This document shows, piece by piece, positions 22,252 to 34,900 of a stretch of DNA of 64,000 bases; position 1 is the stretch's first letter; each line of letters starts with the position of its first letter. The DNA comes from Phoma sp. XZ068. Lineage: Eukaryota; Ascomycota; Dothideomycetes; Pleosporales; Didymellaceae. The notes beneath the pieces were generated by a model that worked only from the letters and a program-made list of their open reading frames with translations, made no database searches and had not been told where the DNA came from. The DNA lies in contig RBKR01000027.1 in assembly GCA_004835665.1 (NCBI GenBank), forward strand, positions 558,001 to 622,000. The letters are read 5' to 3'. The translations under genes and the position numbers were made by a program.

Positions 22252-22303
22252 GGCAATGCTTATGCTTAGCTTGGCAATGCTTGTGTTCGGCTCGGCAATG
22301 CTT
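22252..22303. repeat. 21-bp-period tandem repeat (3 copies)
   Basis: The decamer ggcaatgctt recurs at 22252, 22273 and 22294, exactly 21 bp apart (two helical turns). The spacers are partly conserved (gcttagct / ttcggctc). It ends about 210 bp before the membrane-protein ATG. Confidence 0.85.
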
Positions 22304-22330
22304 GATCGACATTGGCCGTGATAAAGCTTT

Positions 22331-22376
22331 AGCGCCACAGCCAACTGTTTTGATCTAGTACCTAGATCGTGGCGCT
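22331..22376. promoter_or_regulatory. Nested inverted repeat in the DUF6536 promoter/leader
   Basis: Outer arms AGCGCCAC (22331-22338) and GTGGCGCT (22369-22376) are perfect reverse complements. Inside, GATCTAG (22352-22358) and CTAGATC (22362-22368) form a second perfect pair around a TAC loop. It lies 139 bp upstream of the start codon. It could be a dimeric protein-binding site or an RNA hairpin in the leader; neither is shown. Confidence 0.55.
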
Positions 22377-22514
22377 GTCTCGAACAACATTAATAACCTT
22401 GCTTTCCACACACCACTATATTATTGGCCTGATCTGGCTCAGCCTCTGCTCAGCTGCGCAGCCTTTGCCCTTCAGAACCCGTCGCACTACCTGAACTCAC
22501 GATGGACGTGAACC

Positions 22515-24844
22515 ATGGAACCCTTCGTGCAAGGCTTAGACTGGATCTTAGCTTCATTATCATCGGCTTATAGCATCTCAGCATCCCCCGCAACCAAGCA
22601 CTCTTTCGAGCCCATTGTTTTCGCTATGGAAAATAATAAGACCAAAAATGGCTACGACCTCGTTGCGCAGGTGGTACCTGCCCGACCCCTCGACGATGAG
22701 AACGTGTACCACATACCAAAGGCATCCTCATTAACCTGGAGAGTTACAGTTGCCTTTGGAGCGCTAGCTGCCTTCCTGGTTCTGGCCGTGAATGTAGGCC
22801 TGCTTACGTGGGTAAAGACGAAACACTTCGTTATTGAGAACGGGGTTGCGACAGTCTTTGAAGGTACGACACCAATTATTCAGTCTATTACTGTCCACTA
22901 AATATTTCCTTAGGCTCATGCGACACATCGAAACAAGCTACGCTACTTGGAGACCTCGCCATAAACATACTAAGTACCATCCTCCTCGCAGCCAGCAATA
23001 CCTGCGCCCAGCTATTGTCGGCGCCCACTCGAGCCGAGGTAGATGCAGCCCATGCAAGAGGTGCTTGGCTTGACATCGGAGTACCCAGCGTACGCAATCT
23101 GCGTTCAATACCCAAATGGCGCGTACTGCTCTGGGCCTTACTTTTTGCGAGCTCGATCCCACTTCATCTGATGTACAACTCGGTCATCTTTCCCACCTTT
23201 TCTGCCCTAGACTATCAAGCTGTCTTAGTTACTGAGCAGTTCCTAAACGGCAGCGAGTGGACAACTACTAAGCTCAACGACAACAATCTTGATAATGTCA
23301 ACGTCGGGCAAATCCAGGAGATGCAGCAGAACATGGACAGCCTTCAACGTCTCGAGAACGCAGACTGTCTCCAGGCGTATGCTGTTTCCATGTCTGAATC
23401 CAGTTGGCGAAATGTCCTGCTGGTTACAGATTTTCAATACACGAATAGTTCTGTCCTTGCGGTCTTTGGTCACACGCCGGAGAATTCTGAGTTTGATTTG
23501 GGATGGGCGTGCAACGTCACAGACTATAACTACCCGTTGCTTGAGAGCGGGGTATCTCCGTTTGCGCACTGCGATGTCCCGTCGCTTATCAAGAATGCCG
23601 CCGACTGGACTTTAATGTGGCACACACCCTGCATCGATAACTCAACTTTCTCGAATTGTACCTTCGTTGGAACGCCGATCAAGTACTGTCTAGCCCAGCC
23701 CTTTCCTCAGTACTGCACTATCCGCGTCAGCATCTCGATATTAGCTGTCGTTATCTTGTGCAATATTTTCAAGATCGCAGCGATGGTTGCTACACTATTC
23801 AGCAAGCACACTCCACTGGCGAACGTGGGCGACGTAATTGCTTCTTTCCTCGATCGTCCTGCGCCACCCGAAGCTGGTCTCCACGGTCCTCTGTCGGCTA
23901 GAGATGTTCGTTGTGGAAAGTGGAAGCCACTTGACCAACGTGTTACAGGTCCAACTGAAATAGCCGGTAGACCATCACCGGCACGGCGACCCACTGTGGT
24001 ACAAGCTCTTCGGAGGCCTCGATCAATGGTATCTTTCCGCGCAGCGACCCGTTCACGGTGGACTTTGACTCTTGCTCTGTGTATAGTGGTCTGGAGTACG
24101 GCTCTAGGACTTTACATATCAGCCCTCAGTTCAAGCCAGTCGAATCAAGCCTTTTCCACTTTGTGGAGGGCGGACACCAATTCTGTCACTGACCACGAAG
24201 TGGGCATCACGGAAGGCGCCTCACTCATCTCCAACGTCCTACTAGCCAACCTGCCTCAGCTTGTTGTTAGCTTTGTTTACCTCTGGTACAACAACATACT
24301 CACTTGCATGCTTCTGGCTCGTGAGACATCCAGCTTCGTCAGACACCGCAAGCCATTACGTCTTAGTAGACCTATGGCAGGTACAGCGCAGAAGGGCACA
24401 TATTGGCTTCAATTACCTTATCAGTACATCATACCATTGATGACTGCAATGGCTATCTTGCACTGGCTTGTTTCTCGCAGCATTTTCCTTGCGCAAGTAC
24501 AAATCTTCGACAACAACGGAGTGCACATCCCAAGCCGGGACATTAACATCTGTGGATATTCTATACCAGCACTTGAAGTGGTCTTGGGATTAGGTGGCGG
24601 CCTGATTCTCGTCTTGATATTGTTAGGCTTCCGCCGATTGCCTGGAGGGATGCCCTTACTTGGGCCATGCTCCGCCACAATTGCTGCAGCTTGTGCCAGT
24701 AATCAGGGCGATCCGAGTGCGGCATCTTCTCGACTCATGTATGGCGTTCTGCTGGAGGACGACATAGTCGAGCCAAGCATCAATCGTGTCGGGTTCTCGG
24801 CTAGGCCAGTGGGGGAGATGAAAGACGGTGTCCACTATAGTTGA
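22515..24844 (+). CDS. DUF6536-family multi-pass membrane protein
   Basis: Predicted 759-aa fungal-specific membrane protein of unknown function. Exons 22515-22863 and 22914-24844 join across a 50-bp intron (gtacga...ttag). A transmembrane helix near residues 75-97 is followed by the family's conserved block, with recognisable INILSTILLAASN, SAPTRAEVD, LDIGVPSVRNL and IPLHLMYNS segments. A long extracytoplasmic loop with several N-x-S/T sites and cysteines follows. Further helices come after it, with LLANLPQLVVSFVYLWYN, YWLQLPYQYIIPL and LHWLVSRSIFL matching the family core. ATG 22515 has a good context (accATGG); ATG 22626 is an alternative that would shorten the tail by 37 residues. It is the only intact copy; related but damaged copies occur at 54476-55051 and 60720-62971. 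Confidence 0.88.
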
Positions 24845-25309
24845 GCTTTAAGATTATATTGCAATGCCTTCCATGCGGGGCAGTAACACCCATTCTATTT
24901 ATGCAAGGTCACTTCTGTGCTCTTGGCGTGTAGCTTTGTTTGAGTAGTTGTGACATCCTGCTGCAACATGGAGGTAGTAATCGCAAGATGACGACCATCA
25001 GGGCCACCACAAAACGAACCGAAGTGGCGGGCTTGTGGGTATCTCAGGGAAACGACCTGAGGCAGCGCCATTCAGCAGGGCACATTACTTTGGCATAATG
25101 AGAAACAAGCAAGACTATACTACTATTGGGCATCAGTAAAGGTAATGCTAGAGTTGTAAAACCAAATGAATACTTCTATGAAAGATATAGATATAATAAA
25201 ATAAATGTTGGTCTTATAGGAGTATTTAAAAAACCAGAAGTGGGAGTACTTTATTCTATATAGTTGCTTCAATTTTGCAGTGAGCATTATCGTATAGGGC
25301 AAGCTGCAT
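24845..25309. other. Intergenic, convergent 3' ends
   Basis: 465 bp, AT-rich from about 25130 to 25260. No supported gene. Confidence 0.5.
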
Positions 25310-28300
25310 TTAGTATCCATCGTCCTCTATTCCGGCGGGGGCATGTATAGGTTGCCTTTGGTCACGGTTAGATGGAGCGTGGGGTGTATGTTGCCGTCCA
25401 CCGTCGAACTGGTTGGGAGCAAGGCCTGAGAATCCATATTCGCCACGGTCCTGCTTGTGTGACCAGGCTGGAGACTCTGTTGCGCGAAATGCATATGATT
25501 GTGGTACGTCCGCATCCTGAGGCGATCGTGACGGCGATGAGCCTATCACATTCCATGATTGCTGCGGGCTTGTCCAGGCTTGACCCTGCCGGAACGAGCC
25601 CTGTACTGATGCAGTTTCTTGAGAGGCATAAAAGCCGCCGTGCTTGAATCCGTAAGAGGGCGCAAAAGGATCAGGACTCGCCTGATAGTGGGGGGTATTG
25701 TGAAGCTCTGGGTTTCTGGGTGACCATTGAGCGCCCTGGTACTGATTGAGAGCGTTGACTGGCACATGCTTCTTGAAGTGGTCCGCACGCACCTGGTCAT
25801 CACGGGCACGCTTGGCATCGGAGCCACCAATGACCTCCTCAATGTATGCATCAAATTCAGAGGAAGCTTCTGCGACAGTTTCAAAGTGCTTCACTTTCAA
25901 TCGGGATTGGATCTTTTCCAACATCTCCCAATCTGCAGTAGGGCCGTCATCCGGGAGGACTTCGAACTCCGCCATCGCAAGTGCGGTCTGGAATGCGTTG
26001 CGTATTTGCCGCCCGTTCCATTTCGTTCCGCTTCTCTCTTGCAATTCGAAGAGTCCGTCAGCGAAATCCATGATTTCCTGTTCATCTGCTGTGACTCGTC
26101 CTTGCTTCCGTTTGATGATGCGCTCCATGTTCATCCTCCAGATGGCTAGAGTCTGTTCTTTGTCTAGTGCTGGATAGTACAGATTTAGATGAATCCGTGA
26201 CTTGAAAGCTTCGTCGAATGCGCCTACGCGATTGGTTGTAAGGATCAGCGTGCCTTTGTAGTACTCTAGAACGCGAAGAAACACTGCCGAAACTTAGTCA
26301 ATGACAACAATATAAGGGTATCCTAGACAAATACCGGAGACGATCGCGTTGCGAATTAGGTCAGTTCTCGTTCTTTGAGCAAGAAATACATCGGCTTCGT
26401 CCAACAGCAGTACGCAGTCCCATGCTTCAGCCTTGGCAAACGTGCGAGCTAATGTTGCTTCAACCGTCTCAGCTGTTACACCGAGATCACCGCATGTTAT
26501 TGGGTAGAGGGGCTTCCCGAGCGATTCTGCAACACACTCGGCCGTGGAGGTCTTGCCCACACCCGGAGCACCGTGCAGGAGAATAATGAGCCCCAAACCC
26601 TTACCGCGCACAAGATCGATATCCGCATCTTGTGCAATATGATTTTCGCGTAATTGTTTTCTCAAGAAATGCGTCCTGATTTGCGCATTCACCATTGCTT
26701 TGTGACCACGTGGCAATCTGAGATCCTTCCAGCCGCCTGCGTTGGCTTGCACTGGTTGCAAGTGATCAAGCGACAAGATGGCGAACTTATGTCTGTACAA
26801 ATCGTATCCTACCACCCGATCCGGAAGAAGAGCATAATCAATATGCTCGAATCCTCCATGGTCAACCCATTTTCTCGAGGAACGTTTGTAAGCCGCAAGG
26901 AAGGTGTTGCTTGCAATAAAATCACCCCAGTCCTCTTCATCCACTAGATCATCATCGCAGATATAATCTGGTTCTGCTCTTTGAAGCTCTTTGCGCGTCT
27001 TATCGGACCAGATCCACCTCTCGTAGTCTTCTCTGACCTCGGCTGAGACACCTCTATCGGCATCTGGCATCATGTGAGTCAACACCCAGGCCTCGTCTTC
27101 GTGCTTGGCTTCCTTGAAGTCCACGATCACATGGCCGTCGATTGTTGCGTTCTTATCGGCAAGTTGGCAGGGAACTCCAAGACGATATTCAGAAAACGTG
27201 GACCCGACGTAGCGGCAGTGAGTAGGCTTCGTGTATTGCACGAAACTCTTTCCTCTTTCTGCAAGCTGCGCTTCAATGTCCACATAGTCCTGAATATAGC
27301 GTGCAGGGCAAGGATTCAGAGAGCTGATTTCTTTCTCTCCGTCAAATGGTGCAATATCGAGTGTCTGTTCAACAGGGCCATACGAGGTTCCATCGTATGT
27401 AATCGCGTAGCACTGGATGCGGAAGTCATTGACTTTAGGTACAGGCGGTCTTATCGCACCCACTGCGCCGTGAAGGGAACCGAGATCAGGTCGACCACGA
27501 GATCCTGCTAAAACTCTCCAGATCGCAGGCGGACCGACCTTGAGCGATTTAGTTGATGATCCTTTGCTTGTGGCTGTGCCGCCAACCTTTTTGTGCTTGT
27601 TTTCGTTGGTCTTCACCTTCGTCACAACGATATCACCAGGTCGATAAAGATACCAGAGATCGCGGAAACGTATTTTCTTGGGCGAACCGGATCGATACTG
27701 CTGGTAAACAGGCATGAGATACGTATCCATAAATTCCAACAGACAAGTTAATCCTTGAAGCTCTGTTTCTTGCTCTTTGATGTCCATGGTTGGCGTCATT
27801 TGGTCTTTCAGAGCGGCGCTTGTGTGAGATTCGAGGTCTTTGTGATTATCCGTCACACTGCTTTCCCCTTCCTCTATCGAAAGCTGCTGACGCAGGCCTT
27901 CTCGCACAGCTCGGTCATGTTGCGCACCTAAGTCCCGCAAACGCTGTCGCAAAGCCTTCTCATGACGCACAAGAAGTTTGTACGGTCGAATTAGAACAGC
28001 GCTACTACCACTGCCAAGGCCCGAGGATCCCGTGACGTCCCGTACGGTCGCTAAAAGCTTTTCACAATTGATACGAATCCTTTCAGGTACTTCAGGTTGC
28101 GTTTCAGTACTGTCGTTCGTAGCCGGAAGTGTACCTAGTTCGGCTGGTCCAGTTGGGAGGCTAGTAGCAGGGCTCGAAAGGCCATATTCGAGCTTCTGTT
28201 CACCTGAACCACCTTCTGGGGGGTTTAACCCTTCTTGGCGTCTATGCCAATGTGACTTTACTTGTCCAATGAGGACGTCGATCGTGTACTGGCTTTCACC

Positions 28301-28600
28301 CGCGATGGAACTCATGAACTGAGTCCAGTTGACCCGATTCAATTGCGGTATGATGTCTGCAGGACGATGCAAGCGCTCGGAAGCAGTATCTGATTCGTTG
28401 TCTAAGTCTGTATCCTTCAGAGTGGCTATTTTAGCTTCGAGAGCAGCTAAGTCCGACCTCAATTGGCGCTTGATATGCTTGAGATTACCAAAATCTTTGA
28501 GATTCTCTTTATCATCATTCGACGCAATCACAGCCGTTTCGACAGCTTCCAGCCGATGGAAAATATCAAGAATCCGTGCATCGATAATGTTGTCCGCCAT
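25310..28600 (-). CDS. AAA+ ATPase with DUF7025 domain
   Basis: Predicted 1079-aa ATPase of a large fungal family. Two exons (28600-26335 and 26283-25310) flank a 51-bp intron (gtattt...ggcag) within the AAA domain. The N-terminal 90 residues form a coiled-coil-prone stretch. A DUF7025 region follows, with RFRDLWYLYRPGDIVV typical of it. The AAA core has Walker A GAPGVGKTS (about residue 675), Walker B LLLDEADVF (about residue 730) and a sensor-1 TTNR after the intron. The C-terminal about 130 residues are Gln/Pro/Ser-rich and probably disordered. ATG 28600 has a good context (aagATGG); the open frame extends upstream only to a TTG. It shares a 381-bp divergent promoter region with the next gene. 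Substrates of this family are unknown. Confidence 0.92.
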
Positions 28601-28981
28601 CTTTGCAGAGTCGGCTAAGACGCGGCCTGATGTGACAAAGGCAGGTCTTTCAGAGGGGAGGCTCTGAACGTTACAAGTGTGGCGGAAAAAAGAGAGGTAG
28701 ACAATCGTTATGAGGATAGACGGACGATTCTTCGGGTCAGCATACAACGGGCGGATTGGAGCACATGCCGAGGGTCGGAATGCTGTGTTGGCTTCTGCAG
28801 GATTTATGTTGAGTCTTGCACACCATCATCCGTAAAATGCTGACGTGTCTATCACTGTGCAGCCATGTGCATGTAAGCGCGCCTTCCCAAAGCGTGTGAC
28901 TTGGCTGCGTCGATAAATCCTTTGGGAAACGATCCGGCTGTGACAACCCGTCCGAACAAACCAAACGCTCCACGAAGCAGA
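28601..28981. other. Shared divergent promoter, ATPase / DUF7708 protein
   Basis: 381 bp between two divergent starts; co-regulation is possible. No specific site is called. Confidence 0.5.
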
Positions 28982-30992
28982 ATGGCGAACCCTATCCAAC
29001 ATGCCCCAGATACGCTGGTGAAGTCTTGGATGAAACAACGAGTATCTCAGCGGCATCCTGTGTTTCAACCACCTGGTTACTCGATCCAAAGAGCAGACAA
29101 GAGACGACAGGGAGCTGAGTATGACGCAATTTCCCACCGCACAACGCGAATTTACCAACTTTCAGTGACATTACAGACGACTTCTGCAAAATCGTTCACC
29201 AATACGAGAAGTCTCTATCAGGTAATGCCTCCACCGCAAGTATCAACATCCGCGGGGCGCATTCATGGGAAGAGGTCATCAGAGCTGCGAAAGATGCGGA
29301 AGTAGCTTACCTCGCTGAAGCGGAAAAGGGAACAAAAGCACCTCTCCGAAGATACCTTCGCTGGTTTGGCGACCAGGGATCAACGCTGACTCCATGGATG
29401 GGATTGCTCCCGAGCGACCAGTACTTCAGTGTGCTCTGCGGGAGCTTAAAGATTGTCTTAGAAGTACCTAATTCTGCTGCAAAGCAACGCTTTTCGACAA
29501 ATGCACTGACTATTTCGCAGATTGCAACAAGAAGAAGCGATCGGCGAATCATGATCTTCGAGACATTCGAGACACTGCCGATGGTTATCCAAAAAGTACA
29601 GCGCAGCCACGAGATGCACCCCAATGACATCGAGTTGAGGGACAGAGCTTTAGCTGTCTATATTGACATATTAGCCATGACGGAAGCGATGATTATCTCG
29701 CTGCTGGACCAAAGTGCACGTAAGTGAAATCGTGACTCGCCTCGAGCACATTGTAACAGTGCATTCAAGTGGACCGATTCAGAAATGCATTGAGAGGACC
29801 TCGTGCGGATCAGGACCTAGAGGCGAAACAAAAGCGATTTCAGGCGTCCATGGCCGCTCTTCTCGATCAGGCAGAGCACCTGCGCAACACGGCATCAGCT
29901 GAAGCCAATGCGTCGATCGCGACCATTGTCCCAAGCATTCATCATACTGAACAAGTGGTGACATCCATCCAGGATGGGCATCAAGCTTTACTTGACTCCA
30001 ATATAGATTTATGGAATGGTATCCAAGGGATGCAATCTTCTATGGATTTGCGTGCTCACGTGCATGATGAAGCATGGAGGTATATTGCTTCGATACTTCA
30101 AGACGTCGTTAAGACGCAGAGATGTAGGTATCAACCGCAATCGCTTATTTGGTAAATCTGACGTTTCGGTGTAGGGGAGCAGGATTCGAGGCGCGTCACA
30201 CCCGCTGGAAGTCTTCGGATCGCCGAATCTGAAAAGCTTCAACGTCAACTAGAGTGCTACCTTGGCGATGAGACAGGTAATGCAAAGCAAGACCTGGACT
30301 TCGTCTGTCGCAGTTCGCGGTCCTGTAACGCGCAAGATCAGGGAGCAATGCACTGGGTACTCCAATTAGCTCGCTTCAAGATTTGGGTCCAAAGCCCGAA
30401 GCCGGACGTCTTATTGGTGAATGGCAACCTGGAGAACGGAATGGCACGTTACTCAGCAACAAGCCTGCTTTGCAGCATGCTGATCGAGACACTCCGAGAG
30501 CAAAGATCTGTGCACGTTTGCTACTTCTTCTGTGGCTCTCATAATTCCAGATTGGACGCTTTGGCAGGCCCGTTAGGGCTGATCCGAAGTTTGATAGCCC
30601 AATTACTGAGGTCGCAGGAATTCGACGTTGGTTTCCTGGGCTACGAAAATTGGGCCGAAGGCCTAAGAGGTAACAGCGTAAAAACGCTGTGCGAGCTGTT
30701 TAAAAGACTTTTCGAACAGCTGCCAAAGTCAGTTGTGTTTTTCATCATCGATGGCGTATCAAATTTTGAGGTCGAAGTCTGGGCGGAGGATCTTCACCTT
30801 GTTGTCACAACTCTAACCAAGACGGTCGCTAACGGGCACCTCAGTGCCCGTCTCAAGATGCTGCTAACGGCAACTTCAAGGAGCCATTATCTGAGCAAAC
30901 TCTTGAGCGAGCACAATCAAGTTAGCGTCCCAAGAGATGTAGGCAACCACCAGTTTCTTACGACTAGACTGATATCCACCGCGCTGCCATGA
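28982..30992 (+). CDS. DUF7708/NACHT-like (STAND-type) protein, short form
   Basis: Predicted 620-aa protein. Exons 28982-29118, 29166-29719, 29770-30123 and 30175-30992 join in frame across introns of 47, 50 and 51 bp. Residues about 75-230 resemble the DUF7708 domain (WEEVIRAAKDAEVAY, LTPWMGLLPSDQYFSVLCGSLK). This domain precedes NTPase modules in many fungal STAND proteins. A helical/coiled segment links it to a C-terminal NTPase-like region with VHVCYFFCGSH and a Walker-B-like VVFFIIDGVSNFE. The expected P-loop is instead LLVNGNLENGMARYS, with no GKS/GKT, so nucleotide binding is doubtful. No C-terminal repeats (ankyrin, WD40, TPR) follow. It could be a signalling or heterokaryon-incompatibility-type protein. 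Family match is moderate, function unknown. ATG 28982 was preferred over an in-frame ATG at 28901, which is also possible. Confidence 0.7.
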
Positions 30993-31908
30993 CATGCTTA
31001 AATTGGCTGTACTTAATGAAAAGCGTCAATACACTCTTCCATACTTATCAATATATACTCTGATAGTCTAGTCAAGATACAAAAAGATTACCAAATGCCG
31101 GGTAAATCTTAAATACTCCAGTATTTCATAGATATCAATTTTATCACAGGTATTCTACTGGCCTCTGCTAAGAAACCCACACCATATGGTGACAAGCCAC
31201 CGAAAAGCCACGTCTTTGGTATTGCATTTTCAAAAAAGAAACAATGCGCGAGTATTACAAGTAAGATTTGTCGTCTGCAACCGATTTGATTCTGGCATAA
31301 ACAAGCGAAAGGATGCTGTTGAGGGTGCGAGTGTTGCAGGATTTCACACATACTCTGAACACCGAACCAATGATCAGCCTGGGCGCTCAAAGTTCGATAG
31401 AGGACTATGATAACATGATTATGATCCATACGATGCACTGCAATATAATGGCTGCTCGCTGCGGGAAGTTCCAAAAGAAGGACCAAGCTCTGGGTATGTA
31501 GGTGGACACTCGAACTCGTGGCCGACCTTGACGGAGGGGGACGATAGGTCTACAAAGTCGCGTTATCGCGGATCCTACCAGTGGCGTACGAGGTGGCGAT
31601 TGCAGACCCCAGAGTAAGCTGATGTGGGTGCTTACGGGCCGGGCCGGGCCGTGCCTTGACGGTCCGGCAGCCATCATTTTCTCGAAGTCGCATTTGCAAT
31701 GCCGGACCGAGAGCCTGGAGATTTCACATCGGCTGGCACACACCAGCTTCTGACCAACCACTTCGACGCTGGGAGACCAAAACCATACCCTGCATGTGGT
31801 CTGAGAATGTCGTCGCGCGCAGGACAAAGAAAAAAAGGGAACATTTTTCGTAGCAAAGTGCAGTAAATTCATGGTATCTCAAGCAAGGCAACATGCAATT
31901 CGCTAAGG
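30993..31908. other. Intergenic, convergent 3' ends
   Basis: 916 bp with no supported gene. It includes a short ggccg-repeat stretch near 31637-31652. Confidence 0.5.
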
Positions 31909-34900
31909 CTACTTGAACGTAAAGACAGTCATCGAGGCACCCGTCTCCGTTGGATGAAACGGGCCCAGCCCGCCGCCAAACAAGCTGCCAGAGCGTTTAT
32001 CGGGTACAGGATCGAACAGGCCAGGCGGCGCAGGAGTTCTAGCGACGGCAGGACCAGGCGCGGGTGCAGGCAAAGGGACCGTCTCAGCTGGGGGCTGCTC
32101 AGCCGGAGCACCCTGAGCCTCAGCGTACCGGTACGCAGCGACGCCAATACGTGTGCCCAGCATAGCCATATTGATGGCGCTGCCGAGAACGTTGAGGACG
32201 GGGACCATTTCCATTGCGCTGCCAATGACCTCGACGCCCGCGATCAGTCCGTCCGTCACGTTGTCAGCTTCCGCAAGGTCTTTGACGGCGAGAACCAGTC
32301 CTACGCCCGGTATCAGCTTTGAGGCGAGCTTCGCGGTGCTGACGGCTGCGCCTGCGACAATGGCACCTTTGACGGCTTTGCCTGCTGCTTTCTCGGCGAT
32401 CTCCTTGGCCGCTGCTTTTTCCGCCTTGAGCGCGGCGCGCTGTGCTGCACGCTCCGTCGAGCGCTTGCTGATCTCTTTGACCGATCTGTACGATCCCTCC
32501 ACCACCTCGACTGAGTGGCCCTTGGCAACGCGCTCCGTGGTTTCCTTGGCGAGCTGGCGGAACTGCTCAACCTCTTTTGCATCTCCCTCGACGACAAATA
32601 CGAGCGTGTGTGTTGGCGCCTTGTCCGGCGTCAGGCCCTTCCACAGCTCTGCAGCTCGGTCGTTAACCCAGCCCTTGCCGCGGGTGCCCTCTAGATATTC
32701 TTTTAGAACCTTAACCTCGTTTTTGGCGTCTTGAAGGCCGCTGGCAATGCGAGCCTCCAGTGTGGCGGCGTCTTTCATGGCTGCCGCGCCTGCCTCGCGC
32801 AGCTCCACGTACTTGACCTGGATCACGCGGTCCTTGGTGATGATGTCGAAGCGCTTGACGGCCTCCCAGCCCTGTTGGAGGTCCTTATCCAGCCACCGCC
32901 CTATCCAGATCTCCTTACGTGCAGACTCGACGGCCTCGACGCTCTTGAAGAAGAATTCCTGCGCGTCGATACCCTTGAGGATATGCTGCAGCCACTCCGG
33001 CATTTCGGATCCGGGGCTTGCCCCGTTGCCGTCGGTATGGTGCACGGGGTTCGACAAGCAGTACTGGTAGAGGTTGAGCCCGTCCATGCCGCCGCCTGGA
33101 TCTGCGCTGGTCCAGCGAGCCAGCCAGGGGGCGTAGTAGCGCGCACCGTGGTAGTTGAGGCCCGTCTCTTCGTCACGCTCCTTGCCCGTGAAACGGTAGC
33201 GCTTGGGCAGCTCAAGCGTGGCCTGAACGCCGGCGTACGTAGTGCTGCCGTAGGGAGAGTACTCCTCGTAGGACAACACGCGGGCTTGATCGTCCAGCTC
33301 CACCGTCGTCGAGCCCTGGTGGTTGGCGAGCTGGAATCGCCAAAGCTGCCGTGGAGCGCGGTCAGATCCGTCAATATCAATTGTGCGTGTCTCAATCAGC
33401 GCGACGCGGTTCTGGTCATCGCCAACATGGAAGCTCTCACGCTCGAGCGTGACACGGCCCGAGACGTGCGTGCGGAATAGCTCCAGCGTGGCATCGAGAT
33501 ACACGCGCTCCTGCGTGAGGTTGGCCGCCCGCTCGATTATCTTGCGAACGCGTTGGCCAGAGGCATCGTATACGTAGTACGCCCGTCCACCACCACCAAG
33601 GTCAACCTCCTTCTGCTTGTCTGCGTAGTTCCAGACAACATTGGCAGTGCCGCTGGTGCCACCGAGGTGAGGTAAGCGGAGCAAGTTGCCGTCATTATCG
33701 TACATATACCTCTCCGTTCGGCCAGAGATGCTCGACGACGTGAGTCTGTTACCCGTCTTACCCGGCTCCACCATGCTGCGCTCTTCATATGTATATTCTC
33801 GCGTCCATGTGTGGCCAGGGGCGCTGGGGTCATCGACACTGTGTCTCATCCGTTTCATATTCCCGCAGTGGTCATAGACATAGTCCTCACGGTATGTGCC
33901 CATGGCACCCCCATCACCAGGCTGGGGACCACTTCGAGCTGAATCATCGCTGGTATAAGGAATGGGCGAGTTGCCTGGCTGGCCGAGATGCTCGCGGCCT
34001 GTGGCACGTACTAGCTGATACAGCGCGTCGTGCGTATATTCATTGATAGGGTCGACGACGTGGTTGCGGAAATACAGCCTCTGCTGCGCCGCATCTTCAA
34101 TGCGAACACACCTGTTGCTCGGGTCGTACGTGTAGCGCAGGTCTTGGAGCACGTCGACCCCCACTGTCGTCGGGCGAGTCGACAAAAGTCGCAACAGCTC
34201 ACCTGTAGTCGAGTATGTGTACTTGATCGTCACTCCGTTGGTGTAGCTTACGTCTTCACGCAGCCCGCGCGCGTTGTAGTTGAGGCTTGTGATGACTGGC
34301 AGCGGGTTAACAGACGCGCTGCGGACCACCGCAGAGATGCTTTTGATGCTGTTGATTTCGTACTCAAACACTGTAGTGCTTGGACTTCCATCCGCGTTCG
34401 GCGATGTCCGCTCTATCGGGCGGTCCAGTCCGTCGTAGGTGGTGGATGCGCGAAACGTCTCTGTATTCACCTTTGTGTCTAGGACGGCCGCCAGTGCGGC
34501 CTCATCGACGACTTGCGCTGGATCCATGTCGACTGACACAATCCCTGTCAGCGCTGTCCAGTCCACTGTCCTTTTATAGTCAGTGCACAGGCGTTTTGAA
34601 CTGGCAAGCAGGAGACCCTTGAAATCCCTCTTCTCGTTGACATAGAGCGCCGCCTGGTCGACCACGAGCCATGTTTTACCGTTTATGTTGAGCGCTGCAG
34701 CCGAAGGATGATGCTCTCCATACACCTTGTAGTTGACAATGACCTCCGACGTCGGCCCACCAGGGGCGAACTCGTCGCCTGTCAACGACGTGAGCAGATG
34801 GCGTCCAGCTCTGTCGTACACAGTCTTGATCCGATGGCCCCTGTCGTTCCACTGGTAGAAAGGCTCGCCAGCAGCATTCAGTAGGTAGAAGGTAGCACCC

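Larger units (their letters stand above)
20335..22514. other. Long gene-poor intergenic tract
   Basis: 2.18 kb with only short unsupported open frames. It holds a small direct repeat near 20479-20502 (atgatacctatt twice), a 21-bp triple repeat at 22252-22303 and a nested palindrome at 22331-22376, the last two close to the next gene. Confidence 0.5.
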
